Of a stretch of 64,000 bases of DNA, positions 13,594-24,069 are shown in pieces. The translations under genes were made by a program, and so were the position numbers. Source of the DNA: Scenedesmus sp. ARA3 (Eukaryota; Chlorophyta; Chlorophyceae; Sphaeropleales; Scenedesmaceae); assembly GCA_004335835.1 (NCBI GenBank), contig RWJK01001963.1:2425-66424 (forward strand), read 5' to 3'. Numbering within the stretch: the stretch's first letter is position 1; each line of letters begins with the position of its first letter. Below the pieces are notes generated by a model. That model saw nothing but the letters and a program-made list of their open reading frames with translations. It was not told the origin of the DNA and made no database searches.

Positions 13594-15322
13594 GGGTCAC
13601 AGCTTGTCTGGGGTACTTGGGCAGATTTATTTCAACAGCATCAGCAGCAGCATTTGCCCAACAGCGAGGATACTGGTGAGGTGCTCAACCAACTTGAACA
13701 GTATGAGCTTCTGTGGCTGTCTGTTGATGCAGAGCTCACTGTTTTGTTTGCAGTCCAGCATGTTATCAGTCCCTTCGGCAGCCGGTGTGCTCCAAGCACC
13801 AGCACTGCAAGTAGAAGCCCAGCTGGTGAGGGTCCGGGCAGTGTAGCCGGGGTTGCACTGTGCGCTGCACTTGCTGCCAGGCGCATTGCCAGGGCAGGCC
13901 CAGGCAGAGTTGAGGGGCATGGCGGGGGTGGTGGTGCTGGGCTGATCGGTGCACGCTGCCTCTGCACAGACAGAGGCGCAAGAGTCAGTTTACCAGCGAC
14001 ACAGCAGCACAAGATTTGAAACATTCAGTGCCAGTTTGATGCTGTAGCTGCTTATGAACACCGGGCAATCTGGCCCGATCCCCCTGCATGAATGATGCTG
14101 AACACTGCTGCATTCTTTGCCACATTTTTTCATGAGCAGATAGCGTGCCGCCTGGCACACACTCACGGCATGGTATCTTGATAGAGTCGCCACCAAGCTG
14201 ACCCACGTCATTGCATCCCCAGCAGCGTGCAGTGCCATCTTGCAGAGCTGCGCATGTGTGGGTAAACCCAACAGCAATGCTGACCACGCTGCTCAAGCTG
14301 ATCAAGCCTGCCACCTCCAAAGGTACGTGGCTGTCACCGCCAGTGCCACCCAACTGCCCTTGGTTGTTACGCCCCCAGCAGCGTGCAGTGTAGTCCTGTA
14401 ACACCGCACAGTTGTGGTAGGCGCCAGACGCAATGCTGCGCACATCACTCAAGTCTGACACAGCCACAGGCACGCTGCTTCGCCCGCTGACCGGGTTGCC
14501 AAGTTGCCCATAAGCGTTGGATCCCCAGCAGCGTGCAGTGCCATCGCTCAAACGAGCGCACGTGTGATCAGCCCCAGCCGCAATGCTGACTACATTGCTC
14601 AGGCCTGCCACCTCTTTAGGCACTTTGCTGAAGAGGCCTGCAGCGTTACCGAGCTGGGCGTAATTGTTGAAGCCCCAGCAGTGTACGGTGCCCCCTGACA
14701 AAACTGCGCATGCGTGGTTAGCTCCAGAGGCAATGCTGGCCACGCTGCTCAAGCCCGACACCACCACTGGTAAATTGCTGTTGACAAGGGTGTCATCACC
14801 CAACTGTCCCGCATTACCTTTGCCCCAGCAGCATGCGCTGCCGTTGTCGAGGACTGCACATGTGTGTGCTGCTCCTGTGGCAATGCCGCGCACACCGCTC
14901 AAGCCTGACACCACCACGGGCACATTGCTGGAAGCTGTGTTGCCGGTACCCAGCTGGCCGTCATTGTTTAAGCCCCAACAACGGGCAGAGCCATCGCTCA
15001 AGACAGCGCATGTGTGACTATGTCCAGCGGCAATGCTGCCCACGCTCAGGCCTGACAGGCCCTGCACCACCACGAGCGCAGTGCTGGCAGTGTTGGCGCC
15101 ATTACCCAGCTGGCCGTTAGCGTTGCCACCCCAGCAGCGTGCAGTGCCATCGCTCCACACAGCGCAGTTGTGGCCGGCTCCAGATTTCACGTCCGCCATG
15201 CTGCTGCATAGGCTTGCACTCGAAGCAGAGGCGGTTGTGGCGACGGCCGCCATCAGCCACACAACGGCGGCGATCATCCAGGCCAGGCGAGAGGCGCTGC
15301 GCGTACCTGTGGTGCAGTTCAT
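10270..15322 (-). CDS. Secreted modular RCC1 / Sushi-like / ephrin-receptor-like / Ig-like / EGF protein
   Basis: Start ATG at 15322. Residues 1-34 form a signal peptide (hydrophobic LAWMIAAVVWLMAAV, then Ala/Ser). Exon 15322-14167 encodes seven RCC1-type repeats, each with CAxLxxGTARCWG and GQLG, predicting a beta-propeller. Exons 13961-13740 and 13526-13312 each encode a Cys-rich Sushi-like module (KCSAQCNPGY / SWASTCSAGAW). Exon 13166-12811 is another Cys-rich unit ending CSVDV. Later pieces: 12152-12112 and 11837-11742 (tentative), 11560 to ~11268 with an ephrin-receptor-like CxxCPPW..CSCMPGY motif, then an Ig/cadherin-like strand set (DGFSVVAGRW joined to GTDSFNYTYAVKG), an EGF-like CxxxRCICPPG, and a last exon ending at TGA 10270-10272. 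RCC1 proteins are usually intracellular, so the signal peptide and Cys-rich partners point to a wall or matrix role (inference). The frame breaks near 13405. Exons between 12811 and 11560 are incomplete. Confidence 0.75.
12752..12830 (-). repeat. Triplicated splice donor of the modular secreted protein
   Basis: On the minus strand the exon end GTTGATGTG followed by GTGAGTCCCCT is present three times in tandem (about 30 bp apart), the most distal with GCGAGT instead of GTGAGT. The first copy, ending at 12811, is the natural donor. Alternating CAGTTGATGTG and GCTCTGATGTG versions show the copies have diverged. Confidence 0.75.
13530..13592 (-). repeat. (CTG)n tract on the coding strand at an intron end
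   Basis: About 18 trinucleotide units, read as CAG on + and CTG on the minus coding strand, lead into GCTGCTGCAG just upstream of the exon starting at 13526. This is the same intron-end arrangement as at 6667-6775. Confidence 0.85.
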
Positions 15323-16265
15323 GTTGACGTTTAGGTACCTGCGAGGCAGAAAGGCGGCAGCACAGTTGCATGAGGACAGATCTTCGTTTCACCGCCGCAT
15401 AGCACTGACACATGAATATATAGGTATCCATACTTTCGTTGCAGCTGCGGCTGCTGCCAATGATGAGCTGGTGCGGGCTCCCTACTAGGGAGTCCCTAGT
15501 GACTGGTCAACCGGTGCGCCGGGTGTGCATGCTGAGGATTGGAATTGTAAATGTATTGCTGCGTTCATACACGCAGTTCACCACGGCCGTGCAGTAGTGC
15601 CAATAGCACTCAGTCAGAGGTTCAGAGTGACTTCCGAAGTCACTTTGAAGTTCGAAGACAATTCTCGCGTCTCAGCGACCCGGAACCTAGAGAATGCAGC
15701 TAGTGTCAAGAACAGACCATGCTTTGAGTTTCAATTCAGTTAAGCTTGCAACGGCGATTCAGCAAAAGGTGAGGCAAGAGACGGGGCTCAGTTTCAAATA
15801 CATTATAATTTGACACAGATGTCACACACCACCCAGAGCCCCAATGCTCTGCTTGCATATAATAGGCTGCGTATGTACCACCTTGGGCGCCTGCTACCGA
15901 TCCCAGCGGCGCTGCCTGGCAGCAACAGCAGCAGAGCGGTAGCTGCTGCCCATAGCTGCCGGACATGTTTGTACAAAAAAGGTGGGCGACTCTTGGTCCA
16001 GCTTTGCTTCAAAGCACATAGCCTACGTGCATAAGTTGCGCTTCAACTGAGGTTTTCCAAACGAGTTTCCCAGGAGCGGTCAAGTTCCTCCTTCACAGAC
16101 AAAGCTGATTGCTTGCTAGGTACCAAGGGCTGCATCTGCAATCCATTCAACACCACGCAAGCGCTGAGCAGCAAACATTGCTCTCAGCTGCTGCCAAACA
16201 GAACGTTTGAAACAGCAGCAAGCCGCCCTTTACATGTAACTGTACAGTCCTCAAGGATTCGCCCA
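15323..16265. other. Intergenic: promoter side of the modular gene, with two short inverted repeats
   Basis: No gene seen. It contains ACTAGGGA-G-TCCCTAGT (15484-15500, about 165 bp upstream of the minus-strand ATG at 15322) and AGTGACTTC-C-GAAGTCACT (15625-15643). Either could be a dimeric protein-binding site; there is no direct evidence for function. Confidence 0.45.
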
Positions 16266-16270
16266 TTACA
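16266..16270 (-). terminator. TGTAA polyadenylation motif after the exon arrays
   Basis: TTACA on + reads TGTAA on the minus strand. It is the TGTAA I noticed downstream of the 17240 stop and lies just past the last terminal-exon copy. The transcript may therefore run through all four terminal copies. Confidence 0.4.
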
Positions 16271-16318
16271 ATCCCAGGCCTCTTCCAGCAGCAGCAGTAG
16301 CAGCCGCAGCAGTAGTGC

Positions 16319-17000
16319 TCACTGCTACACCGCCTGCTGCTGCGGCTTGTCCGCCCTGCCCCCGACGGTGGGTGCATTTCAGAAGCAGCGTAACACCACA
16401 AACTCAGGGCCCTCAGGCAGCTGCCACCCACAGCTGCATCACAATCAGAACTCATTGGCTGGCACTCCCAAGCACCAACTCTGCTACTAGCTGCTGCTCA
16501 GCGTTGACAGGCAACTACTGCTTGCCTAGCAGCAGACTTGCTGCTCACTGCTGCACCACCTGCTGCTGCGGCTTGTCCGCCCGCCCGCCTGCTGCGGCCG
16601 CATGACACAAGCAGCGCAGCGCCACAAACACAAAGCCCTCGGGCACATAGCGCCCATAGCTGTAGCGCACAACTAAAACACTCAAGACTGCTGGCTACAT
16701 CACGCTGCAGCACTACAAAGCACCAGCCGTGCTATTAGCTGCTGCATAGCTGTCAACAGACACTCCGCTGCACAACCACAACCGCTCCCAGCAGCAGTAG
16801 AAGCACGGAAGCAGCAGCGGCAGCTGCTGCTCACTGCTGCACGGACTGCTGCTGCGGCTTGTCTGCCCTCCCGCCCGCCGCGGGCGCATCGCAGAAGCAG
16901 CACAGCACCACAAACTCGGAGCCCTCGGGCAGCTGCCGTGCCTCGCTGGCGTTGCTGTAGCCGCCCTGCAGCTCGCCCGCTGCCTGCTGGTGGTGCTTGC
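16319..17000 (-). repeat. Three extra copies of the terminal exon, 928-aa gene
   Basis: Beyond the functional stop (17240-17242), minus-strand copies of the terminal segment (PEGSEFVVLxCFC, AGGRADKPQQQ, stop) end at about 16831, 16545 and 16319. The 16831 copy is long and largely intact; the 16319 copy carries an internal stop. Stop-to-stop spacing is about 409, 286 and 226 bp. CAG-rich tracts separate the copies. Confidence 0.8.
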
Positions 17001-17185
17001 ATGTAATCGCCATGGCGAGGCAGGAAGCAGGGTTCCAGCTGCTGCCCAATGCTGCAGCAAGCTAGACTGTGTTTGCTGTCTACCTCATGGCTGCAGTGCT
17101 CGACAGGCACACAGTGCGCAAGCTGCAAGCAGACACTGTTGCTGCTGGCTCCTGCTGAAGGCGGACGCTGGGCATCACAAGCCCT

Positions 17186-17220
<35 letters not shown>

Positions 17221-17239
17221 AGGGGCTGCTTACTGCTGC

Positions 17240-20200
17240 TCACTGCTGCGCCGCCTGCTGCTGCGGCTTGTCGGCCCTCCCGCCTGCTGCAGGTGCATCG
17301 CAGAAGCAGCGCAGCACCACAAACTCGGAGCCCTCGGGCAGCTGCCGCGCCTCGCTGGCGTTGCTGTAGCCGCCCTGCAGCTCGCCTGCGGCCTGGGCCA
17401 GCTCCGTGGCTTTGAACAGCGGGTGGCACTCCCCGGGGACTGCGGTGATCTCGCCATACTCCGCAAAAGCGCCTGCAGGAACAGGCAGATGAAGGCAACG
17501 CAGTGCAGTGTGTCGGTTATGCACAACAGGACGAGTGCAGTGGAGCTTGCACGGCACTGCGGTGATTTTGCCGTAGGCTGCAATGGTGCCTGCAAAGCAT
17601 GAGTGGTTGTAAGAGTGATGCGCGATGATGAGTCAGCCTGGGCAAGCTCCGTAGCTTTGAACAGCGGGTGGCACTCGCCAGGCACTGCAGTGATCTCACC
17701 ATACTCCGCAAAGGCGCCTGCAGATGAAGGTTGAAATGCAGGCGTTGCAGTGGGTGTCAGGTATGCACAGAGCAGCGGGTGACACTCGCCCGGCACTGCA
17801 GTGATCTCGCCGTACTCCGCAAACAGTGCAGTGTGTCGGTTATGCACAACAGGACGAGTGAGGTGGAGCTTGCACGGCACTGCGGTGATATTGCCGTACG
17901 CTGCAATGGTGCCTGCAAAGCATCAGTGGTTGTAAGAGTGATGCGCGGTGATTAGTCAGCCTGGGCCAGCTCCGTGGCCTTGAACAGCGGGTGGCACTCA
18001 CCCGGCACCAAGGTGATCTCGCCGTACTCAGCAAAGGCGCCTGCAAGTGGAGAAGAAGAAGACAAAAACCAGTGCAGTGGGTGTCAGGAATGCACAGCGT
18101 GGCTTTGAACAGCGGCTGGCACTGCCAGGGGACTCGGTGATCTCGCCATACTCAGCAAACGCGCCTGCAAGTGTATAAAGTATGGCAGAGTTGCAGCAGG
18201 AGTCAGGCTTGCGCAGGAGAGAGATTGTGAGCAGAGCTGGCCCAGCGCCGCAGTGATCTCGCTGTACTTTGGCAATGGTGCTTGCAAGAACATGAGTGCA
18301 TATGTGAATGGTGCACAGTGACGAGGCAGCCTGGGCCAGCTCAGTGGCCTTGCCAGTGGGTTGCACTCGCCGGCTCTTGCGCAGCACTGCAGGCACACCA
18401 ATCACCAACTGCTGCTGCCCCAGCACCACCCAGCAACATACCGCTGACACGCACTTGCCAGCCTCACTGCTGCCCAGTAAGAGGAGTCAAGTGTCATGTA
18501 GTCAGCGAGGCCGCGCACCTGCTGCCGCCAGGCTCTTCAGCAGCACCGGGTTGTTGGGCACATACTCAACAGGAAGCAAATCCAAACTCTCTCAGTAATC
18601 CACATTCCCAGCACTATTATTCAACACCGTCCTCACCTGCTGCCGCCAGGCTCTTCAACAGCACCGGGTTGTTGGGCACGTACACAGGCACGCCCAGGCT
18701 CACACCAACGCTAAACACACCATAATTTGTCTGTGCAGCACAGTCACCCACCTGCTGCCGCCAGGCTCTTGAGCAGCACCGGGTTGTTGAGCACCAACAG
18801 GCAGCAAACGTCCAAACTCTCCCAGTAATCACATTCCCAGCACCATTTTCCAACACTGGCCTCACCTGCTGCCGCCAGGCTCTTCAGCAGCACTTGGTTT
18901 TGTGGCACATACACAGGCACCCACGCACAGGCACAAAAGCAACCACAATCCCACAGCAAGGAAACACCAGGATCAGTGCAGCACAGCCGCGCACCTGCAG
19001 CTGCCAGGCTCTTCAATAGCACGGGGTTGTTGGGCACATAGACCGGCACACCCAAGCCCACGGCGCCGCGCCGCACCAGCTCCGGCACAAACTGCGTGAA
19101 CAGCTGCGGCTTGCTCATCTCACAACCAATCCTACCTGCTGCCGCGAGGCGCTTGAGCAGCAGCGGGTTATTTGGCACATCCACACACAGCAGGCAGCAC
19201 CAAAACCGCATACATCCAGCTAAACCTCAATTAACCACAGTAGCAAAACGCGCACCTGCCGCCGCCAGGCTCTTCAGCAGCACCGGGTTGTTAGGCACGT
19301 ACACGGGCACGCCCAGGCTCACGGCGCCCCTCCGCACCAGCTCCGGCACAAACTGCGTGAACAGCTGCGGCTTGTACACCTCGCAGGCGTAACCCGTGGG
19401 CATGCGGAAGTAGTCGCAGAAGATCGCGCCGAACTTCACACCCGGGAACTTCAAAGTGACATCCCTGGCTCCCCGCGTGCTGTTGAAGTTCCCCTGAACA
19501 TGCAGACCCTGGTGGCCGCAGGTTTCGGCGTTGTCCCGATCAAAGCTGTGCGGGCGGTAGTGTAACCCGGCACGCAGCTGCATAAGCCGGGCCCGGTCGC
19601 GGTGGTGCGCCATGCCCGCGTGCGCGGCAGCAGCAGCAGCAGCGCTCGCAAACACCATGCCCAGCACCAGTACTGCGCAGCCCTTTGGCGGCGGCTCATA
19701 CTCCCGGTCAATCGGCGGGTGACGCCACACTGTCACATCTAACTGCTGCCCAGCTGGCAGGCAGTCCATGTCACCGTACCCTGAGCCTAGCCCATAGCCT
19801 GCGCCGTACCCCGCGCCCCTGCCGCCGCCGCTGCTGCTGCCGTTGCCAGCAGCGCCAGCAGTGTTCAGGACAGGCGCAGCATCATCGTCATCATCTCTAG
19901 GCAGCCGGTGCTTTGTTGCTTCTGCCTGCCTGATGCTGCTGCCAGGGCCTCTCCAGACAAAGCCGCCACCAGCTGCCCTGAGCGCCTCTAAGATTGCTGC
20001 GGCAATCTGCCGCGCTGGCCTCACCCCTGCTGCTGCTGCTGCCGGCTGCTGCTGCTGCTTGATCAGGCCAGGCACTGGGAGATCCTTGCCCAACTTCCCC
20101 ACTGCAGCAATCAGCGCATCCAGATAGATCAGCATGCCCCGCACTGATCTGAAGTAGCCAGCAGGCAGGCTAGGGTGCTTCAGCCAGGTGTCTAGCTTGG

Positions 20201-21809
20201 GGGCTGTCTCCCGTGCTGCATACACAAGCCACAGCCCATCTAGCTGCCAGCCCGGCTGCTTCTTCTCCACTGTTTTCATCACTCCTGCAAGCGATGCAGC
20301 ACACGGCCTGCGGCCGTCTGCAAGCTGCTTGTCCATGCCTGCAGGCCACGATGTGGCACCTACACCGGCGGCGGCTGCTGCAGCTGCAGCAGCAGTATCT
20401 GCAGCAGTAGCAGCAGCGGTAGCAGCAGCAGCAGGTCCAGAGCTGCTGCCAGCACTGCTGCTAGGCCTGCCAGGCTTGCGCTGCTGCTGCTGCTGCTGCT
20501 GCGGGGGCAGCGGCGGCAGCAGCCGCTGCTGCTGCTGCCCTGGCCTGCCTTTTGCTGCTGCCCTTGCAAGCTTTGCGCGCTGCTGCTCGAATGAGGCTGC
20601 TGCTGCTGCTGAGAGGGCAGTGTAGCTGCGCCCCACTACTGCCAGTGCCCTGTCCACCTGCGTGGCTAATGCTGCTGCCTGCGCCGGCGTGGGTTGCTGC
20701 TGCTGCTGCGCTGTAGCCGCCAGGCCCGGCACGATCAGGTCAGCTGCTAAGCTGCGCACACGCGGCTTGAGTGCTGACAGGTACACCCCGACTGCCCTTG
20801 CAGAGCGGAAGCAGCCTTGGGGGAAGCTGGGGTGCAAGATGCACATGTCTTGCCGGGGGTGTATGTGTGAGGCTGGGAAAGCCACCCAATCGCTGTCTAG
20901 CTGCACGCCTGGCAGCTGCAATGAAACCTGCTTGTGGAGCTGCTCCAGGGTTTTATTGCAGGGCCGGCGGCCGTCTGGCAGCACCAGCTGCAGCTGCTGG
21001 ATGCCACTGATAGAAATAGCGGTTGCCTGGTTAGTTGCTGCTGCTGCATCGCCGCGCATGCGCTTGGCCTGCGGTGGGCTGTCGAGATCAAGCTGCCCAG
21101 CTGCTGCTGCTGCTGCTGCTGGGCCGCCCCTAGCACGGCCTACAGCAGCAGCTACCAGCAGCTGCGACCTCTTGCGCTTCTGCTGCTGCTGCTGGTCCGG
21201 CTGCTCCTGCGGCTGCTGCTCCTGCTGCTGCGGCTGCTTGACAGCCTGCTCAATTTGCCGCTCCGCACGCTGCTGCTGCCGCAGCGAGTGCCGCATGGCA
21301 GCAGCAGGGCTGTCTGGTGCGTCTGCTACTGCTGCTGCTGCTGCAGCTGCTGGGGCCTCTGCAGAGTCTGCGGCAGCATGCTCTGCAGCTGCAAATGGGC
21401 TGCTGGTGTAGATGTCGAATGCAAGCACATCTCCGGGAACAGCCTCCAGCACGCCCGGCAGCGGCAGCCCCTGCTGCTGCAGCGCTTGCAGGAACGCTCC
21501 CAGGCTGCTTCGTGACTTGAAGCTGCGAGTCTGCAGCGCTGGGTGTGTTATCCGCACCTCTGCTGCCTTGTCTGCATGCTGGCAGGTGGCAACTTGCCAG
21601 GCTGCATCTAGCTGCAGGCCAAGCTGCTGCCTCACATCTGCAGCTAGCTGCAGCTTGCCAGCGAGCGTAGGGAACCAGCTTTGCTTCATAGCAGGCAGCA
21701 ATGGCTTCAAGCAAAGCCTTGGGCTCCACCTGGGCTTATCTTTCAGCTGGTCTGCCGGCCCGCCTGCTGCTGCTATGTCATCATCAACTGCTACTGATCC
21801 GCGCGGCAT
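17240..21809 (-). CDS. Large Ala/Gln-rich protein with three internal repeats and a conserved C-terminal block, family unknown
   Basis: Exon 1 is 21809-19256 and a terminal exon is 17472-17240; joined in phase they give 928 aa. The start is the first ATG of the frame (MPRGSVAVDDD). Three related units occur near residues 40-120, 275-350 and 495-575, with the pattern LQLDxxW..V .. HPxLxxxxFRSxxxLxxYLxAL .. PVPGL; two begin DGRRPC. This vaguely recalls the FRS-x-L-x-x-YL core of methyl-CpG-binding domains, which I treat as unproven. They are separated by Gln/Ala-rich linkers and basic KRKRSQ and QAKRMRG patches suggesting nuclear location. The C-terminus (from about residue 690) is a different domain: CDYFRMPTGY, KPQLFTQFVPELVRRGA, VYVPNNPVLLKSL, FAEYGEI, CHPLFKATELAQA, SEFVVLRCF. 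I cannot name it. The 1.8-kb gap between exons holds two arrays of exon copies, so the mature C-terminus may vary. Confidence 0.7.
17586..18300 (-). repeat. Array of 5' copies of the terminal exon (AFAEYGEI unit)
   Basis: Minus-strand copies of the terminal exon's start (CAG, then GCGCCTTTGCTGAGTACGG) begin at about 17589, 17717, 17912, 18040, 18164 and 18280, plus one lacking a clear acceptor near 17830. The functional copy starts at 17472. Spacing is about 116-130 bp. The copies at 17717 and 18040 stay in frame through FKATELAQAD; those at 17589 and 17912 have AAYGxI and then diverge; the 18164 copy is frameshifted. Confidence 0.85.
18515..19200 (-). repeat. Array of 3' copies of exon 1 (NNPVLLKSLAAAG unit)
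   Basis: Following the functional donor of exon 1 (19255), six minus-strand copies of its end (VYVPNNPVLLKSLAAAG plus a GTGAGG/GTGCGC-type donor) end near 19133, 18992, 18863, 18749, 18634 and 18515. Spacing is 114-141 bp. The 18992 copy reaches back to KPQLFTQFVPELVRRGA. Variants include VYVPQNQV, LVLNNPV and DVPNNPLLLKRL. Confidence 0.88.
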
Positions 21810-23020
21810 GTTGAAAATAGGATAGGTGCCTACGAAGGATTGTTGATGCGTCAACGAGGCAGGGTCTGGGTGCAAGCGAGCGGCTTACAGCATTTGAACA
21901 TTCTCAGCGTAGCGCACCCCTGCTGCTCCGATCTAATCCTCAAGCTTTGAAAAACAGAAAATATCACGCTAATGAAAGCATCAGAACCTGCCTAGACATA
22001 CGGTTGACAGGCTGCACTGCCACAGTAAAGGCGCGACCGAGCAAGGCACCAGAGCTATTCGTGTTACGCGTTCGCAGGCACGTTCGCAGGCTGATAACAG
22101 AGTACGTATCCCCACACAGGTACTTGCATAGACCTGTCTCGTCAGCTTTAAAAATGACGTGCTGTAGCAACCCACCTGGTGAGCGCGTTGCCGTTGCTCG
22201 TGACCCGTAAGGTACGCCGTTTTACTGAAGTTTGTTTATACATTGGCTGGACGACATGCTGAACCTGCCTTGACATCTTCACCAACTCAGGTGTCAACGT
22301 CCCTACTCGCACAGGCAGCTGCCTGCACTGCAGTGCAGGCCCTGCTCCCCATCATAAGCAAGACCTTGCGACATGGTTCGTGCCTGAAACAATGCTGGAT
22401 ACTTGGAATCAGCTGGAGGTTACATTAAGACAGTGTACAAGCACAAGCTTGGCAATGTCTTGCAGCACTCCTGCATGACGCAACGCAGTTGAGGCTCAAC
22501 ACTGCAAACATGTAAAATGACGAATTTCAAACAAAGCCAGGATCCCGGATGACGCTGGTCATGCACAGCTGCGCACCTCAAGCAATGCTGAGCCAGAAGA
22601 CCCCCGCCAAAGTCTCCTGGCACTCCGAGTGGGGCTGTTCATGTGCCTTCAAGGTCATCACATGCGTCAACACGATCCACTGTCGCTGCTGTGCCAATGC
22701 CCGAGTATATGTATTTTGGAGATTTCTTTCCAGTCAACTCCTTATCACTGCGGCACCACAAAAGCAACATTGGACATGCATTGGACATGCTTGGTCAGCA
22801 ATATCCCGGGGCCATGCATCATCACCACTTTCATGAAACAGCTGTGCCGTCAGCCGAAACTCTTGCAGCTGCATAATAACACTGATGCGTCTTTATATCA
22901 TGCTCAGCGGCCCAAACCTGTACTACAACACAAACTAAACACAGCAATGGAGCAAGCACTTTGATCAAGAGCCCCCACGTTCTAATTTCGGGAGGCCGCA
23001 GTGATGGCATCACGAATCAC
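21810..23020. other. Intergenic between the 928-aa gene and the ankyrin gene
   Basis: It holds the promoter and 5' UTR of the minus-strand gene starting at 21809 and the 3' flank of the ankyrin gene. The minus frame is open a little beyond 21809 but only through non-ATG codons. A short direct repeat of CGTTCGCAGGC lies near 22068-22092. No RNA gene or coding region is supportable. Confidence 0.5.
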
Positions 23021-24069
23021 CTACTCATCACCGTCAGAGAAGCCGCAAGAATCAACAGAGAAGTACTCATCAGCATCATCAGGCTCAGCAGCGGCCTGCA
23101 TCCTGCTCATCCCCAGGCATGCAGCAACCAGCAGCTCCTGGGCTGCCGTGCGCTCCGCTGCAACCTGCTGCCTGTCCCTGTCCAGCTGCTCCTGCTGCTG
23201 CTGCGCCTGCGCCTGCATGGTTGCAACCCATCCTGCAAGCGCCATGTGCACATCTCCCTGCACATCTTGTGGGAACCGCGCCAGCACCTCCTTGGCCAGA
23301 TCTGCATGCGCAGGCTTCATGGCATTCACCAGCCTGGCAGCGGCATCAAAGCGACGCCTCTGCAGGGCCGAGTGCAGGGGTATGATGCCGCCTGCACGTG
23401 TCGCTGTCACTGATGCTCCCGCATCCAGCAGCAATTGCACCACATCAGCACAGGTGTTTAAGGCTGCATAGTGCAGTGTTGTCACGCCTGCTGCATCTGC
23501 TGCTGCAACTGCCGCGCCTGCATCCAGCAGCAGTTCAATCACAGAAGCATTGCCTCCAATGGCTGCATCATGCAATGGCGTTCGGCCGCCTGTTGTGACT
23601 GCTTCCACTGCTGCTCCTGCATCCAGCAGCAGCTGCACCACAGAAGCATGGCCAAATGAGGCTGCCAAAGCAATGGTGCAATGCCCCCTGCTATGGCTGC
23701 TTCCACTGCTGCTCCGCTGTCCAGAAGCAGCTGCACGACAGCAGCATGGCCTTTTCTGGCTGCAAGGTGCAGCGGCGTCTTGCCGTCTGCATCTGCTGCT
23801 TCCACTGCTGCGCCCCTGCCCAGCAGCAGTTGAACCACAGCAGCACAACCATTGTCGGCTGCAAGGTGAAGTGGTGTTCGCCGCCGGCTGCGCCAGCCTG
23901 CTGTTGCTTCCACCACTGCACCCCTGTCCAGCAGCAGCGCCACTACATCAACACAGCCTGCGCAGGCTGCGACGTGGAGCGCTGTCCAGCCGTCTGCTGT
24001 GACTGCTTCCACTGCTGCGCCTTGACAGGACCGATTGGCTCTTTGTCCGATTGGGGCTAGCCTGGTCAT
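23021..24069 (-). pseudogene. Ankyrin-repeat protein interrupted by a one-base frameshift
   Basis: Two overlapping minus frames (24069 to ~23685, then to the stop at 23021) together encode about 349 aa with seven ankyrin repeats, each with the G-TPLHxAAxxGxxxVVxLLLdxGA consensus. The frames meet inside repeat 4 at a run of five C on + (23684-23688); one more base there would rejoin them with a well-formed repeat. The cause may be an assembly or read error in the homopolymer or a real mutation. After the repeats come a Gln/Arg-rich helix (about 23.1-23.3 kb) and an acidic tail ending CGFSDGDE. Ankyrin repeats bind protein partners; the partner is unknown. The upstream side faces an assembly gap, so an earlier exon may be missing. 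Nothing is known here about expression, so the pseudogene label is provisional. Confidence 0.65.

Noticed and set aside
17472..19256. CRISPR-like interpretation of regularly spaced repeats
   Set aside because: The repeated units are degenerate exon edges with splice sites, in a eukaryotic gene; there is no direct-repeat/spacer design and no cas gene.
20662..21411. 249-codon plus-strand open frame
   Set aside because: Antisense to the 928-aa gene's first exon; Cys/Ala-rich composition mirrors the CAG/CTG bias and no motif is seen.
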